Shown: positions 46,551 through 54,849, counted from the stretch's first letter. The stretch: 64,000 nucleotides of DNA from Candidatus Gastranaerophilales bacterium (GCA_944324905.1 CALUYB010000007.1:36668-100667); one strand, 5' to 3'. Notes: a model not told the origin generated them from the sequence alone. Translations and numbers: made by a program.

Positions 46551-47266
46551 TGAGCATGAATTCTCCTGATTATCTTACATATAAAAAAAGTAAAATTCGC
46601 CCAAGTGAGGAGCAAAAAAGACGCACCTCAAATTATCGTGTTGCTCTGTGGATTTTTATCATTACCTTTTCTGTAATGTTTGCAATTGTAGTTCAAGTTG
46701 TTAGAAAATACGCAACAAGAATCGATATTGAATATGGCAGAAACGCTGACTCTGTTTCTGAACAGGCAGATAACGCAATACTATCGCAAGGTTTTGGCTC
46801 AGATGCAAAAAAATTAATTGATAAAAGGTTAAAGCTCATTCAGCTTGAAGAAAATGCGCCTAACGAGGCAAAAATTATTTCTGAAGAAAAAGAAAAAAAT
46901 GAAGTTATAGATTTTGAACAGTTTGCACAAATAAAAGAATCGGGCGAAGCTGAGGATAGTATTGATTTAAGCGATAATATCGATACAAAAAAGCCTCAGG
47001 ATATGGGTGAAGAAAATGTAAGTAAAAATAACCCGAATGTTGGGGTTTATTCAAAAGTGTTAATTGGCAAGTATGCGACTTTTGAAGATGCGAGAGGAGC
47101 GCAGGAGTCTGTGCGGCAAGCAAATCATGGAACAACGCCTTTTATAAGAAAAGTCGGAGATATTTACGCGCTGCAGGTGGGTTCTTTTCAGGACCTAACA
47201 ACAGCAAAGCAGGTAGCGTCAAAATTTAGGGCCGAAAACTTTGACGTTTGGATTTATCAGCAGTAG
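46550..47266 (+). CDS. SPOR-domain membrane protein
   Basis: 238 aa bitopic protein: a basic cytoplasmic N terminus, a membrane segment at about 30-52 (VALWIFIITFSVMFAIVVQV), an acidic periplasmic linker and a C-terminal SPOR domain (IGKYATFEDARGAQESV, YALQVGSFQDLTTAKQVASK). SPOR domains bind denuded glycan strands at division septa, so a cell-division role is likely. Coupled to the DUF366-like gene. Confidence 0.88.
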   Translation: MSMNSPDYLTYKKSKIRPSEEQKRRTSNYRVALWIFIITFSVMFAIVVQVVRKYATRIDIEYGRNADSVSEQADNAILSQGFGSDAKKLIDKRLKLIQLEENAPNEAKIISEEKEKNEVIDFEQFAQIKESGEAEDSIDLSDNIDTKKPQDMGEENVSKNNPNVGVYSKVLIGKYATFEDARGAQESVRQANHGTTPFIRKVGDIYALQVGSFQDLTTAKQVASKFRAENFDVWIYQQ

Positions 47267-47291
47267 TTTTGCCTGCTTAATATTTCTATAC

Positions 47292-47319
47292 TTGATTTTT
47301 AATATTTTTATTTTATTAT
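47292..47319 (+). promoter_or_regulatory. rpmB promoter
   Basis: TTGATT (47292-47297) and TATTAT (47314-47319) with a 16-bp spacer in the gap before rpmB. The region is A/T-rich, so the match is only moderate. Confidence 0.35.
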
Positions 47320-47354
47320 TAAACTAAGATATTATCACTTGAAAGGATGCAAAA

Positions 47355-47546
47355 ATGTCAATCGTATGCGAAATATGCGGAAAAAAATCTATTAAAGCAG
47401 CAAAAATTTCCTTCTCTCATAAACAACACGTACACAGACAACTTCCAAACTTGCACACTATAAAAGCTAACATTAACGGTGTTGTTAAAAGAGTTCGTGC
47501 TTGTTCATCATGCATTAGAGCAGGAAAAGTTAAAAAAGCAATATAG
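47355..47546 (+). CDS. rpmB: Ribosomal protein bL28
   Basis: Large-subunit ribosomal protein, 63 aa. The zinc-binding form is kept: CEICGK at the N terminus and CSSCIRAGKV near the C terminus, with SHKQHVHRQLPNLH between them. GAAAGGA ribosome site, own promoter and a strong terminator, so it is monocistronic. Confidence 0.97.
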   Translation: MSIVCEICGKKSIKAAKISFSHKQHVHRQLPNLHTIKANINGVVKRVRACSSCIRAGKVKKAI

Positions 47547-47564
47547 ATTACTTTCTTAAAGTTT

Positions 47565-47594
47565 AAAAAAACGACTCTTTTGAGTCGTTTTTTT
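47565..47594 (+). terminator. Terminator after rpmB
   Basis: ACGACTC / GAGTCGT stem extended by A and T runs, with a TTTT loop, 18 bp beyond the rpmB stop. Confidence 0.85.
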
Positions 47595-47651
47595 TGTGCG
47601 CAATTTTTCTCTAAAAAATGTTTTTATAAATACATACAAGGAGAGAGTATT

Positions 47652-48071
47652 ATGCAAGATTACAGTTCATATAGCTTTAAAGGCTTTTGGTTTCAGCCCG
47701 AGTACCCTTCTAAAGACGAGATAAAACCTTTTGGAAATAATAGCTTTTTAAAAAAATACTGGGATGACGATTCTTTTTCACAAGATTCTTCTTCAGGGTC
47801 AAGTGCGTTTGAAAGTTATTTTAATTTTGATTTTGATGGCTATTCTCAAAATATCCAAGGTGGAGATTATCCAAGCAGCAGTTTTGATAGCTATTTTAAT
47901 ATGGATTTTAATAACTCAAACAACAATGGAAATAACTTTAATTCTTATGAACAGGTTTTGAATAATTTTTACTCACAAATTGGATACACAAACAATAACC
48001 GATCTGAAAATAAATCCAGCATAGTTTTGGATAACAATTATAATTCTTATTTTAACTCAATATTTAATTAG
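47652..48071 (+). CDS. Low-complexity Asn/Ser/Tyr/Phe-rich protein with SYFN repeats
   Basis: 139 aa, no family recognised. The ATG at 47652 has an AAGGAGAG site; the frame upstream runs through the rpmB terminator and is not coding. Composition is dominated by N, S, F, Y and D with almost no Ala or Leu. The motif (F/Y)xSYFN-x-(D/I)F occurs three times (FESYFNFDF, FDSYFNMDF, YNSYFNSIF). There is no signal peptide or membrane segment. It looks intrinsically disordered, with the composition of prion-like or condensate-forming proteins. It is convergent with rex, overlapping by 8 bp. Confidence 0.65.
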   Translation: MQDYSSYSFKGFWFQPEYPSKDEIKPFGNNSFLKKYWDDDSFSQDSSSGSSAFESYFNFDFDGYSQNIQGGDYPSSSFDSYFNMDFNNSNNNGNNFNSYEQVLNNFYSQIGYTNNNRSENKSSIVLDNNYNSYFNSIFN

Positions 48072-48684
48072 AAATTTTATAAGAAAAATGCAAAAAATTT
48101 CCCATTAAGTTTTCATTCCAAACTTCAACACCTTCTGGAACATCAAGAACTGATGGGGAAAAATTCCAAATATATTTAATGTTTGAATCAACAAGAAAAT
48201 TTGCAATTTGTTGGGCAGCACTTCTGGGAACTGTTAAAAGTACCATCTGAACACCCATTTCTTTTGCTAATTCAGGCAGTTTTGAAATGTGGTAAACCTC
48301 TTTTTTATTTATCGTAACACCAACTTTAAGAGGATCGTTATCAAATAATGCCATTACATTTAAACCATAGTTTAAAAAATTATCGTATTTTGCAAGTGCA
48401 AGCCCTAAATTTCCCGCTCCTACTATAAAAGCGTTTTTTGGGTGTTCAAAGCCCAGAGTTTTTTCTATTGCCTTTTTTAAATCCGAAACATGGTAGCCAA
48501 CACGAGATTTTCCACTGTTTTCTAGAAGCGATATATCTTTTCTTACCTGTGAATCATCTATTTTTAATAAATTAGCAATTTGAGATGATGTTATTGTGTC
48601 TGTTTTTGAAGCAATAAAATCATTTAAAATGCAGTGGTAAAGGGTAAGTCGATTTATTGTTTTATCCGAAATTTTTTCTTTCAT
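48064..48684 (-). CDS. rex: Redox-sensing transcriptional repressor Rex
   Basis: Dimeric repressor that leaves DNA when NADH rises. The N-terminal winged helix (ITSSQIANLLKIDDSQVRKD) is followed by a Rossmann domain with FIVGAGNLGLALA and ALFDNDPLKVG; 206 aa. It is encoded directly downstream of adhE on the same strand, and an exact Rex operator lies in front of adhE, so the target is visible. A terminator hairpin separates the two genes; rex may depend on read-through. Confidence 0.96.
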   Translation of the reverse strand: MKEKISDKTINRLTLYHCILNDFIASKTDTITSSQIANLLKIDDSQVRKDISLLENSGKSRVGYHVSDLKKAIEKTLGFEHPKNAFIVGAGNLGLALAKYDNFLNYGLNVMALFDNDPLKVGVTINKKEVYHISKLPELAKEMGVQMVLLTVPRSAAQQIANFLVDSNIKYIWNFSPSVLDVPEGVEVWNENLMGNFLHFSYKISN

Positions 48685-48694
48685 AATTTTAAAA

Positions 48695-48727
48695 ATACCA
48701 GATAGCGCAACTTGCGCTATCTGGTAT
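48695..48727 (-). terminator. 16-bp perfect hairpin between adhE and rex
   Basis: ATACCAGATAGCGCAA and its exact reverse complement are separated by one base, 12 bp after the adhE stop. Read on the minus strand a T run follows, so it ends most adhE transcripts and may set the level of rex by read-through. Confidence 0.8.
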
Positions 48728-48738
48728 GAACTTTTAAT

Positions 48739-51372
48739 CTACACTTCGCCGTTGTAAGCTTTGATGTACATTTCTCTAATTTCTTTCATTAGAGGATATG
48801 CAGGGTTTGCACCTGTACATTGATCATCAAATGCTAATTCTACAAGGTTGTCTAATTTAGCGTAGAATTCTTCTTCTGATACGCCCATATCTCTTATTGA
48901 AAGAGGTATTTCAAGTTCTTTTTTCAGATTTGTAATAGCGTCGATTAACAAATTAACTTTTTCATCTTCACTATTTCCGCCTAATCCTAAGTTATCAGCA
49001 ACTTGAGCATATTTTGTTTTAGCATTAGGGAACTTGTATTGAGGGAATGCTGCTTGTTTTCTTGGGCAATCGTTAGAGTTGAAACGAATTACCTGATTTA
49101 AGAGCATTGCGTTTGCAATACCGTGAGGAATGTTAAACGCTGCACCAAGTTTGTGAGCCATTGAGTGGCAAACACCCAAGAATGCGTTAGCAAATGCCAT
49201 ACCTGCAAGAGCTGAAGCGTAGTGAATTTTTTCTCTTGCAATAGGATCATCCTTACCAAATTTATAAGAACGTGGTAAGTATCTGAAGATTAACTTAGCA
49301 GCTTCAAGGGCGGGTGAGTTTGTGAAGTTTGTAGCCATTGAGCTTGCGTAAGCTTCCAGTGCGTGGCTTAGTGCGTCAATACCTGATGCAGCGCAAAGAC
49401 CTTTTGGCATAGAATCTACAAAGTTAGGGTCGATAATTGCCATCTCAGGAGTTAGAGCATAGTCTGCAAGAGGATATTTGATGTGTGTTTTGTCATCTGT
49501 AATAACTGCGAAAGGTGTAACTTCAGAACCTGTACCTGATGTTGTAGGAATTGCAACCATTGTAGCTTTTTTACCAAGAGCAGGAAGGTCGCAAATTCTT
49601 TTTCTGATATCCATAAATCTCATTGCAACATCTTCAAATACTGTTTCAGGTTGTTCATACATTAACCAAATAACCTTAGCAGCATCGATTGGTGAACCAC
49701 CACCAAGAGCGATGATTACATCCGGTTTATATACATTAACCATTTGCATTGCTTCATTAATTGTAGATAATGTAGGATCGGGTTTAACGTCAAAGAAGAT
49801 TTGGAAATCTACACCAATTTCTTCTAATACTTTTGTAACGTTGTAAACAGTGCCTGAGTCAAATAAGTATCTGTCTGTTACGATAAATGCTCTTTGTCTG
49901 CCTTTTAATTCACGAAGTGCCAAATCTGTTGCACCACGTTTAAAGTAAACTTTTGGCGGAACTTTGAACCATAGCATGTTTTCTCTCCTTTCGGCTACTG
50001 TTTTGTAGTTTAACAAGTGTTTAATACCAACGTTTTCACTTACTGCGTTACCGCCCCAAGAACCGCAACCGATAGTTAATGTTGGGTCTAATTTAAAGTT
50101 GTAAATGTCACCAATTGCACCTTGAGATGCAGGTGAGTTGATTAAAATTCTACCTGTGTGCAATGTTTTTGCAAATTTTTCAATTCTTTCGGGTTTTCTT
50201 TCATCTGTATAAAGAACTGAAGTGTGACCTGCACCACCAGCGTCAACCAAAGTGAATGCAATATTTACCGCATCATCAAAATCACAAGCTCTGTACATTG
50301 CAAGAACAGGTGATAATTTTTCATGTGCAAAAGGTTCATCCATTGAATAATCACTTACTTCGCCGATAAGAACTTTTGTGTCTTCAGGAACTTCAAAACC
50401 AGCCATTTGAGCGATTTTATAAGCAGGCTGACCAACGATACCGGCATTTAATCTGCCTTCAGGGAACATTGTGTTTCTTAGTGCCTGTTTTTGATCTTCA
50501 TTACAGAAGAATGCACCTCTGTACATAAATTCATTCTTAATTTCTTCATAAACACTGTCTATTGCAATAACTGCTTGTTCTGATGCGCAAACAACACCAT
50601 TATCAAATGTTTTTGACAAAAGAATCGAAGAAACTGCCATTTTAATGTTGGCTGTTTCATCAATAATAGCAGGGGTATTACCAGGACCAACGCCAAGAGC
50701 CGGTTTGCCTGATGAATAAGCTGCTTTAACCATTCCGGGACCGCCTGTAGCTAAAATCATATCGATTTTTGGGTGATGCATTAATTGGTTAGACAATTCA
50801 ACTGATGGTTCATCAATCCAGCCGATAATATCTTTTGGAGCACCTGCTGCAACTGCTGCGTCAAGAACTATTTGAGCAGCTTTAATTGTAGCTTTTTTAG
50901 CTCTGGGGTGGGGTGAAAATACAATTGCGTTTCTTGTTTTTAAGGCAATTAATGATTTAAAAATTGCTGTTGAAGTTGGGTTTGTAGTAGGAACAATACC
51001 TGCTAAAACACCAATAGGTTCAGCAACTTTTTTAATTCCGTTTGGCTTATCTTCTTCAATAATGCCGCAAGTTTTGCAGTTTTTGTATTTATGATAAATA
51101 TATTCTGAAGCAAAGTGATTTTTAATAACTTTATCTTCAACGATACCCATGCCTGATTCTTCATGAGCCATTTTTGCAAGAGGAATTCTTGCTTTGTTTG
51201 CAGCAAGCGCTGCAGCTCTAAAGATTTTATCAACCTGTTTTTGAGTGTAAGTAGCAAAAATTCTTTGTGCAACTTTTGCTTTTTCAATAACTTGATCTAA
51301 ATCTTCAGCGCTTGTAACGGGTCGGCGTTCTTCGCCTTGAACCTTTTCAAGTTCCATGTTTTCTTGTGTCAT
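48739..51372 (-). CDS. adhE: Bifunctional acetaldehyde-CoA/alcohol dehydrogenase
   Basis: Reduces acetyl-CoA to ethanol in two steps to recycle NADH; forms spirosomes. The N-terminal aldehyde dehydrogenase has GIVPTTNPTSTAIFK and the catalytic Cys in GVVCASEQ. The C-terminal iron-dependent alcohol dehydrogenase has ALGGGSPIDAAK, TTSGTGSEVTPFAV and metal ligands in DALSHALEAY and CHSMAHKLGAAF. The ATG at 51372 (AAGGAG site) gives 877 aa, like known AdhE; an in-frame ATG at 51432, also with a ribosome site, would add 20 basic residues. Rex-controlled promoter upstream. Confidence 0.97.
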   Translation of the reverse strand: MTQENMELEKVQGEERRPVTSAEDLDQVIEKAKVAQRIFATYTQKQVDKIFRAAALAANKARIPLAKMAHEESGMGIVEDKVIKNHFASEYIYHKYKNCKTCGIIEEDKPNGIKKVAEPIGVLAGIVPTTNPTSTAIFKSLIALKTRNAIVFSPHPRAKKATIKAAQIVLDAAVAAGAPKDIIGWIDEPSVELSNQLMHHPKIDMILATGGPGMVKAAYSSGKPALGVGPGNTPAIIDETANIKMAVSSILLSKTFDNGVVCASEQAVIAIDSVYEEIKNEFMYRGAFFCNEDQKQALRNTMFPEGRLNAGIVGQPAYKIAQMAGFEVPEDTKVLIGEVSDYSMDEPFAHEKLSPVLAMYRACDFDDAVNIAFTLVDAGGAGHTSVLYTDERKPERIEKFAKTLHTGRILINSPASQGAIGDIYNFKLDPTLTIGCGSWGGNAVSENVGIKHLLNYKTVAERRENMLWFKVPPKVYFKRGATDLALRELKGRQRAFIVTDRYLFDSGTVYNVTKVLEEIGVDFQIFFDVKPDPTLSTINEAMQMVNVYKPDVIIALGGGSPIDAAKVIWLMYEQPETVFEDVAMRFMDIRKRICDLPALGKKATMVAIPTTSGTGSEVTPFAVITDDKTHIKYPLADYALTPEMAIIDPNFVDSMPKGLCAASGIDALSHALEAYASSMATNFTNSPALEAAKLIFRYLPRSYKFGKDDPIAREKIHYASALAGMAFANAFLGVCHSMAHKLGAAFNIPHGIANAMLLNQVIRFNSNDCPRKQAAFPQYKFPNAKTKYAQVADNLGLGGNSEDEKVNLLIDAITNLKKELEIPLSIRDMGVSEEEFYAKLDNLVELAFDDQCTGANPAYPLMKEIREMYIKAYNGEV

Positions 51373-51448
51373 GTCTTTCTCCTTATTACATAGCTCTTTT
51401 TTTGTTTTATTTTTGCCAAAATTAAAAAACATTTTTTCTCCGAGTTAT

Positions 51449-51466
51449 TTGTGATTTATTTCACAA
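51449..51466. promoter_or_regulatory. Rex operator in front of adhE
   Basis: Read on the minus strand this is TTGTGAAATAAATCACAA, which matches the published Rex consensus in both half-sites and centre. It lies 5 bp downstream of the adhE -10 box, over the expected transcription start, so bound Rex would block initiation. Confidence 0.9.
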
Positions 51467-51470
51467 TATG

Positions 51471-51499
51471 ATTTTAAAACAAAAAATACTAAATTGCAA
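51471..51499 (-). promoter_or_regulatory. adhE promoter
   Basis: On the minus strand TTGCAA (51499-51494) and TAAAAT (51476-51471) are 17 bp apart, followed at once by the Rex operator. This places transcription start inside the operator. Confidence 0.6.
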
Positions 51500-51603
51500 G
51501 TGTATTTTTTACACATCTTACAACTTTATATAATTTTAATATCAAGTTAACAACTTTTTACTTTGAGTTTTTGATTTTTTTGATAAAATAAGTTTGGTGA
51601 AGT

Positions 51604-52605
51604 ATGATAAATCAAATTACTTTAAGCGATATATTTATGGTTCTGGGCTTTTCGCTCTCGCTTTATGCATGCGTTTCTAATGATGTTATTCAAACTCTGG
51701 GTACTTTTTTAAGCACTACAAGAGAAAAACCGGCATGGTTAATTTGGTTATTTGCATGTACTGTTTTGGTTTTAACTTTTGTTTGGGGCTGGTATATTGA
51801 TGATGGCGATATGGCTTTTGGCAGGTTGGATAGAATTCCTTTTGCCGAGCATTTTTACTGGTGGCATGTTCTACCGCCCATTATTCTAATATTTTTAACC
51901 AAAAAAGGCATTCCTGTCGCAACAGCCTTTTTAATATTGAGCATTTTTTCTTCAGGAACTGTTATAAGCTTAATGCTTGCAAAGTCATTTTTAGGCTATG
52001 TGATGGCATTTACAATTTCAATAATCTTATACTTCATAATTTCAAGACCTCTTGAAAAAAAATTCTTGTATACCAAAGGGAAACCAATATCAAAATGGTG
52101 GTATGTAACCAAATGGAGCGCAACAGCATATCTCTGGTCAATGTGGCTTATGCAGGATGCAGCAAATCTTTATGTATATTTACCAAGAAAACTTGATTTT
52201 GCCCAGATGATTACTACTCTTGCTATTTTTGTAACATTTTTAGGTTGGATAGTTTATAAGCGAGGCGGTGAAATTCAAAATATTGTGAAATTAAAAACGA
52301 ATACTCAAGATATCCGTTCTGCAACAATAATCGATATTACTTATGCTTCCATTCTTCTTTATTTCCAAAATGTAAACAATATTCCAATGTCTACTACCTG
52401 GGTGTTTTTAGGACTTTTAGCAGGTCGTGAAATTGCCATGTATAACAGATTAAGATTTGAAACCCAGAAAAAAGTATATAAACACGTTGCTAAAGACTTT
52501 ACAAAAGCACTTATCGGTCTAATTGTTTCAATGATTGTTGTGTGTTTAATAAATCATTTTAATGTAATTATAAAAGTAGTTCACACTTACCTGCATCTTG
52601 ACTAG
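51604..52605 (+). CDS. Polytopic membrane protein distantly like PiT phosphate transporters
   Basis: 333 aa with about eight hydrophobic segments. Two short motifs recall the duplicated PiT signature: SNDVIQTLGTFLST near residue 25 and IPMSTTWVFLGLLAGRE near 265, placed at comparable points of the two halves. Na+/phosphate or another anion would be the expected cargo, but most of the sequence is not PiT-like. It is monocistronic; its 3' end overlaps the convergent GlcF-like gene by 38 bp. Confidence 0.6.
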   Translation: MINQITLSDIFMVLGFSLSLYACVSNDVIQTLGTFLSTTREKPAWLIWLFACTVLVLTFVWGWYIDDGDMAFGRLDRIPFAEHFYWWHVLPPIILIFLTKKGIPVATAFLILSIFSSGTVISLMLAKSFLGYVMAFTISIILYFIISRPLEKKFLYTKGKPISKWWYVTKWSATAYLWSMWLMQDAANLYVYLPRKLDFAQMITTLAIFVTFLGWIVYKRGGEIQNIVKLKTNTQDIRSATIIDITYASILLYFQNVNNIPMSTTWVFLGLLAGREIAMYNRLRFETQKKVYKHVAKDFTKALIGLIVSMIVVCLINHFNVIIKVVHTYLHLD

Positions 52606-53674
52606 TCTTTGACTGTTTTTTTAATGTTACGGTGCAAAAATTGTTTATAAAATCGTTTAAATCCATAACTTTTGGGATTTTATTATTTTTATTTATCAAT
52701 TTATTTATAAACATTGAAAATTGCAAGCTCCAAAGGCAGGTAGGACATGATGTTAGAACAAAATCGGCATTTGTGTTGATTATATTTTTAGCCTTTTTCA
52801 TCGAAATTGTATAAGCTATTTTTGGATGTCTTATGAAAAAATCGCCTCCAAAACCACAGCAATCTTCGGCGTTTTCCGCTCTTTTATAATTAATGTTTTT
52901 AATCTTTTTTAAAATATTCTCAATTTCTTCTAACTCAATGCCTGAGCTTTTTAAATGGCAAGGTAAATGATATGTAATTTTATAATTTTTCTTTGCGATA
53001 AATTCAATTTGTTTATAAAAATCTGTATAAAATACAAGTTTTTCTTCGTTTTTGGGATTTTTAAAAGGATAATTTTTAACAGCATTGAAACAAGTTGCGC
53101 AATCAAATACCACCATTTGCGCGTTTTCAATTATGTTTTCATTGTATTCAACAATTTTTTTATAAATATCTTCCCTGCCTTTTGTTAAATAAGGCAATGC
53201 GCAACATTCAAAATTTCCGTTTTTTAGCTTTATTCCTTGCAGTTTAAATTCTTTTTTTAATTTTTTTGCAATGCAACCTTCAAAGTACAAAATATTTGAT
53301 TTTTTTTCATAAATTGGTGTTTTTTTAAAAAAGGCAAAAAAGCTTAAGGCTGAGAGTTTTAAATTGAAAACAAATATTGAATTTAAAAATTTTCCCAACA
53401 AGTTTAATTTTTTTTCTTTATTGAAAACACCTGTTGTATCAACTCCTGATGGGCAATTTAGCTTGCATTTATCACAATTTAAACATAAATCGAAATTTTT
53501 TAGAATTTTGGAGTTTAATTTTAAATCGCCTTTTTTGAGTCCCCAAATTTGCATGAGCTTGCCACGTGCCGTTGTTTTTTCGTCTTTAATTTCTTTAAAA
53601 ACAGGGCAAACTTCTTGACACAAGCCGCAACGGGAACATTTTAAAATATTTTGTTTTACTTCGTCATTATGCAT
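52568..53674 (-). CDS. GlcF/LldE-like iron-sulfur oxidoreductase subunit
   Basis: Two [4Fe-4S] motifs (CSRCGLCQEVCP and CLNCDKCKLNCP) are followed by two CCG domains (FECCALPY with a GCIAKK partner, and DCCGFGG with PCHLKSSG and SCPTCLWSL). This is the layout of glycolate/lactate oxidase iron-sulfur subunits and of heterodisulfide-reductase-type modules. No flavoprotein (GlcD) partner is adjacent. The ATG at 53674 is preferred over an upstream TTG; a promoter -10 box ends 6 nt before it, predicting a leaderless mRNA. Confidence 0.88.
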   Translation of the reverse strand: MHNDEVKQNILKCSRCGLCQEVCPVFKEIKDEKTTARGKLMQIWGLKKGDLKLNSKILKNFDLCLNCDKCKLNCPSGVDTTGVFNKEKKLNLLGKFLNSIFVFNLKLSALSFFAFFKKTPIYEKKSNILYFEGCIAKKLKKEFKLQGIKLKNGNFECCALPYLTKGREDIYKKIVEYNENIIENAQMVVFDCATCFNAVKNYPFKNPKNEEKLVFYTDFYKQIEFIAKKNYKITYHLPCHLKSSGIELEEIENILKKIKNINYKRAENAEDCCGFGGDFFIRHPKIAYTISMKKAKNIINTNADFVLTSCPTCLWSLQFSMFINKLINKNNKIPKVMDLNDFINNFCTVTLKKQSKTSQDAGKCELLL

Positions 53675-53680
53675 ACTTGT

Positions 53681-53709
53681 AGTATAATTCAATTATGAAA
53701 CAAGCTCAA
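53681..53709 (-). promoter_or_regulatory. Promoter of the GlcF-like gene, leaderless
   Basis: On the minus strand TTGAGC (53709-53704) and TATACT (53686-53681) with a 17-bp spacer; 6 nt then separate the -10 box from the ATG. It overlaps the divergent promoter of the small pilin-like gene. Confidence 0.6.
53683..53688 (+). promoter_or_regulatory. -10 box of the small pilin-like gene, leaderless
   Basis: A consensus TATAAT 6 nt before the ATG at 53695; it shares four bases with the -10 box of the divergent gene on the other strand. The -35 is weak. Confidence 0.4.
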
Positions 53710-53865
53710 TCTATTCTTGAATTTACCATAATAGTTGCTTTTGTACTTGTTTTTGTGAGTATATTTTTAAATAGTTTTAGAATAAAAGGCATAGAACAAA
53801 AAGCAACATTTGGTGTTATGGATAAGGGCTCAAATACAGTGGTGGTGCCACCAATGACACCCTAG
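53695..53865 (+). CDS. 56-aa pilin-like (Flp/TadE-type) small protein
   Basis: Begins KQAQSILEFTIIVAFVLVFV, then a short polar tail ending in VPPMTP. A polar start, a Glu five residues into a hydrophobic helix (SILEF) and one 20-residue membrane helix are features of Flp/TadE-like prepilins and minor pseudopilins. No other Tad gene is nearby. The stop lies 9 bp before the next gene, so the two are probably co-transcribed. Missed by length filters. Function inferred from the N-terminal pattern only. Confidence 0.6.
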   Translation: MKQAQSILEFTIIVAFVLVFVSIFLNSFRIKGIEQKATFGVMDKGSNTVVVPPMTP

Positions 53866-53874
53866 GGGATAAAA

Positions 53875-54849
53875 ATGAAAAGTGCAAAATTAATTAATTC
53901 TAAAGTTGAAATTATTGATGTAGAAAAACCTTTGCTTGAGGGCAAGGGTGCAATAATAAAAGTTTTTGGTTGCGGGCTTTGCGGTTCTGATATTGTAAAA
54001 ATTAAGCATGCCACAAAAGATAATGAGCAGCAAATTAAATTAGGACATGAAGTTGTAGGACAAATTGTTGAAATAAACTCGAATGCTTCGTTTAAAGTTG
54101 GCGACATTGTTGCGCTTGGGCATCATTACCCATGTTTTAATTGTGATTTTTGTCGCATTGGCGCATATTCAATGTGTGAAACTTTTAAAAAATCAAATAT
54201 TTCCCCTTGCGGATTTTCTGAATATATAAAAGTTGATGAAAATCATCTTAAATACACTGTTTACAAGGTTCCTGATAATATTGAACATGAAGAAATTTCT
54301 TTTTTAGAGCCGCTGGCATGCATTGTAAGAGCAATAAGGCGCGCAGGGTATGAGCTAAACAAGGATAACTCAAAATCAAATGCGCTTGTTTTAGGCTTAG
54401 GCTCAATCGGTTTTTTAACTGTTCAGGCTCTTAAAGCTTTTGGAGTTAACGCTTATGGATACGATATAAATAATGAGCGCATGGAATTTGCTTCAAGGTT
54501 TGATATTTCATATAAAAAAGATAAATATGACGTTATTTTTATGACCTCAGGTTCGTCTAAGGCAATTCCAACTGCTCTTGAACATGTTCGAGATGGCGGG
54601 AAAATAGTTGTATTTTCATCTATTGAAAACGAAGAAGGCTATAAAAATAATGATATTTATTATAGGGAATTAAGCATTATTGCCAGCTATTCGCCATCTC
54701 CAGAAGATTACAAAATTTCTTATGAGTTTTTGTGTAATAAAAAAGTCAATGTTAAAGGTATAAGTACTGTTTACACTCTTGACAATTTAGCGCATGCGAT
54801 TGAAGATAATATTTGCGGAAAGATTTTTAAGGCGTATATAAAAATATGA
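53875..54849 (+). CDS. Zinc-dependent MDR-family alcohol/polyol dehydrogenase, first of a pair
   Basis: 324 aa medium-chain dehydrogenase. The catalytic zinc site is GCGLCGSD with GHEVVG; the structural zinc loop is CFNCDFCRIGAYSMC; the NAD-binding motif is VLGLGSIGFLTVQALKAFG. Relatives oxidise sorbitol, threonine or similar alcohols, but the substrate is not determinable. It overlaps the next MDR gene by 4 bp (ATGA); the two may form a heteromer or act in one pathway. Confidence 0.88.
   Translation: MKSAKLINSKVEIIDVEKPLLEGKGAIIKVFGCGLCGSDIVKIKHATKDNEQQIKLGHEVVGQIVEINSNASFKVGDIVALGHHYPCFNCDFCRIGAYSMCETFKKSNISPCGFSEYIKVDENHLKYTVYKVPDNIEHEEISFLEPLACIVRAIRRAGYELNKDNSKSNALVLGLGSIGFLTVQALKAFGVNAYGYDINNERMEFASRFDISYKKDKYDVIFMTSGSSKAIPTALEHVRDGGKIVVFSSIENEEGYKNNDIYYRELSIIASYSPSPEDYKISYEFLCNKKVNVKGISTVYTLDNLAHAIEDNICGKIFKAYIKI

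Noticed and set aside
47580..47651. Longer N terminus of the SYFN-repeat protein
   Set aside because: It would be translated from the rpmB terminator hairpin and lacks a ribosome site; the ATG at 47652 has a strong one.
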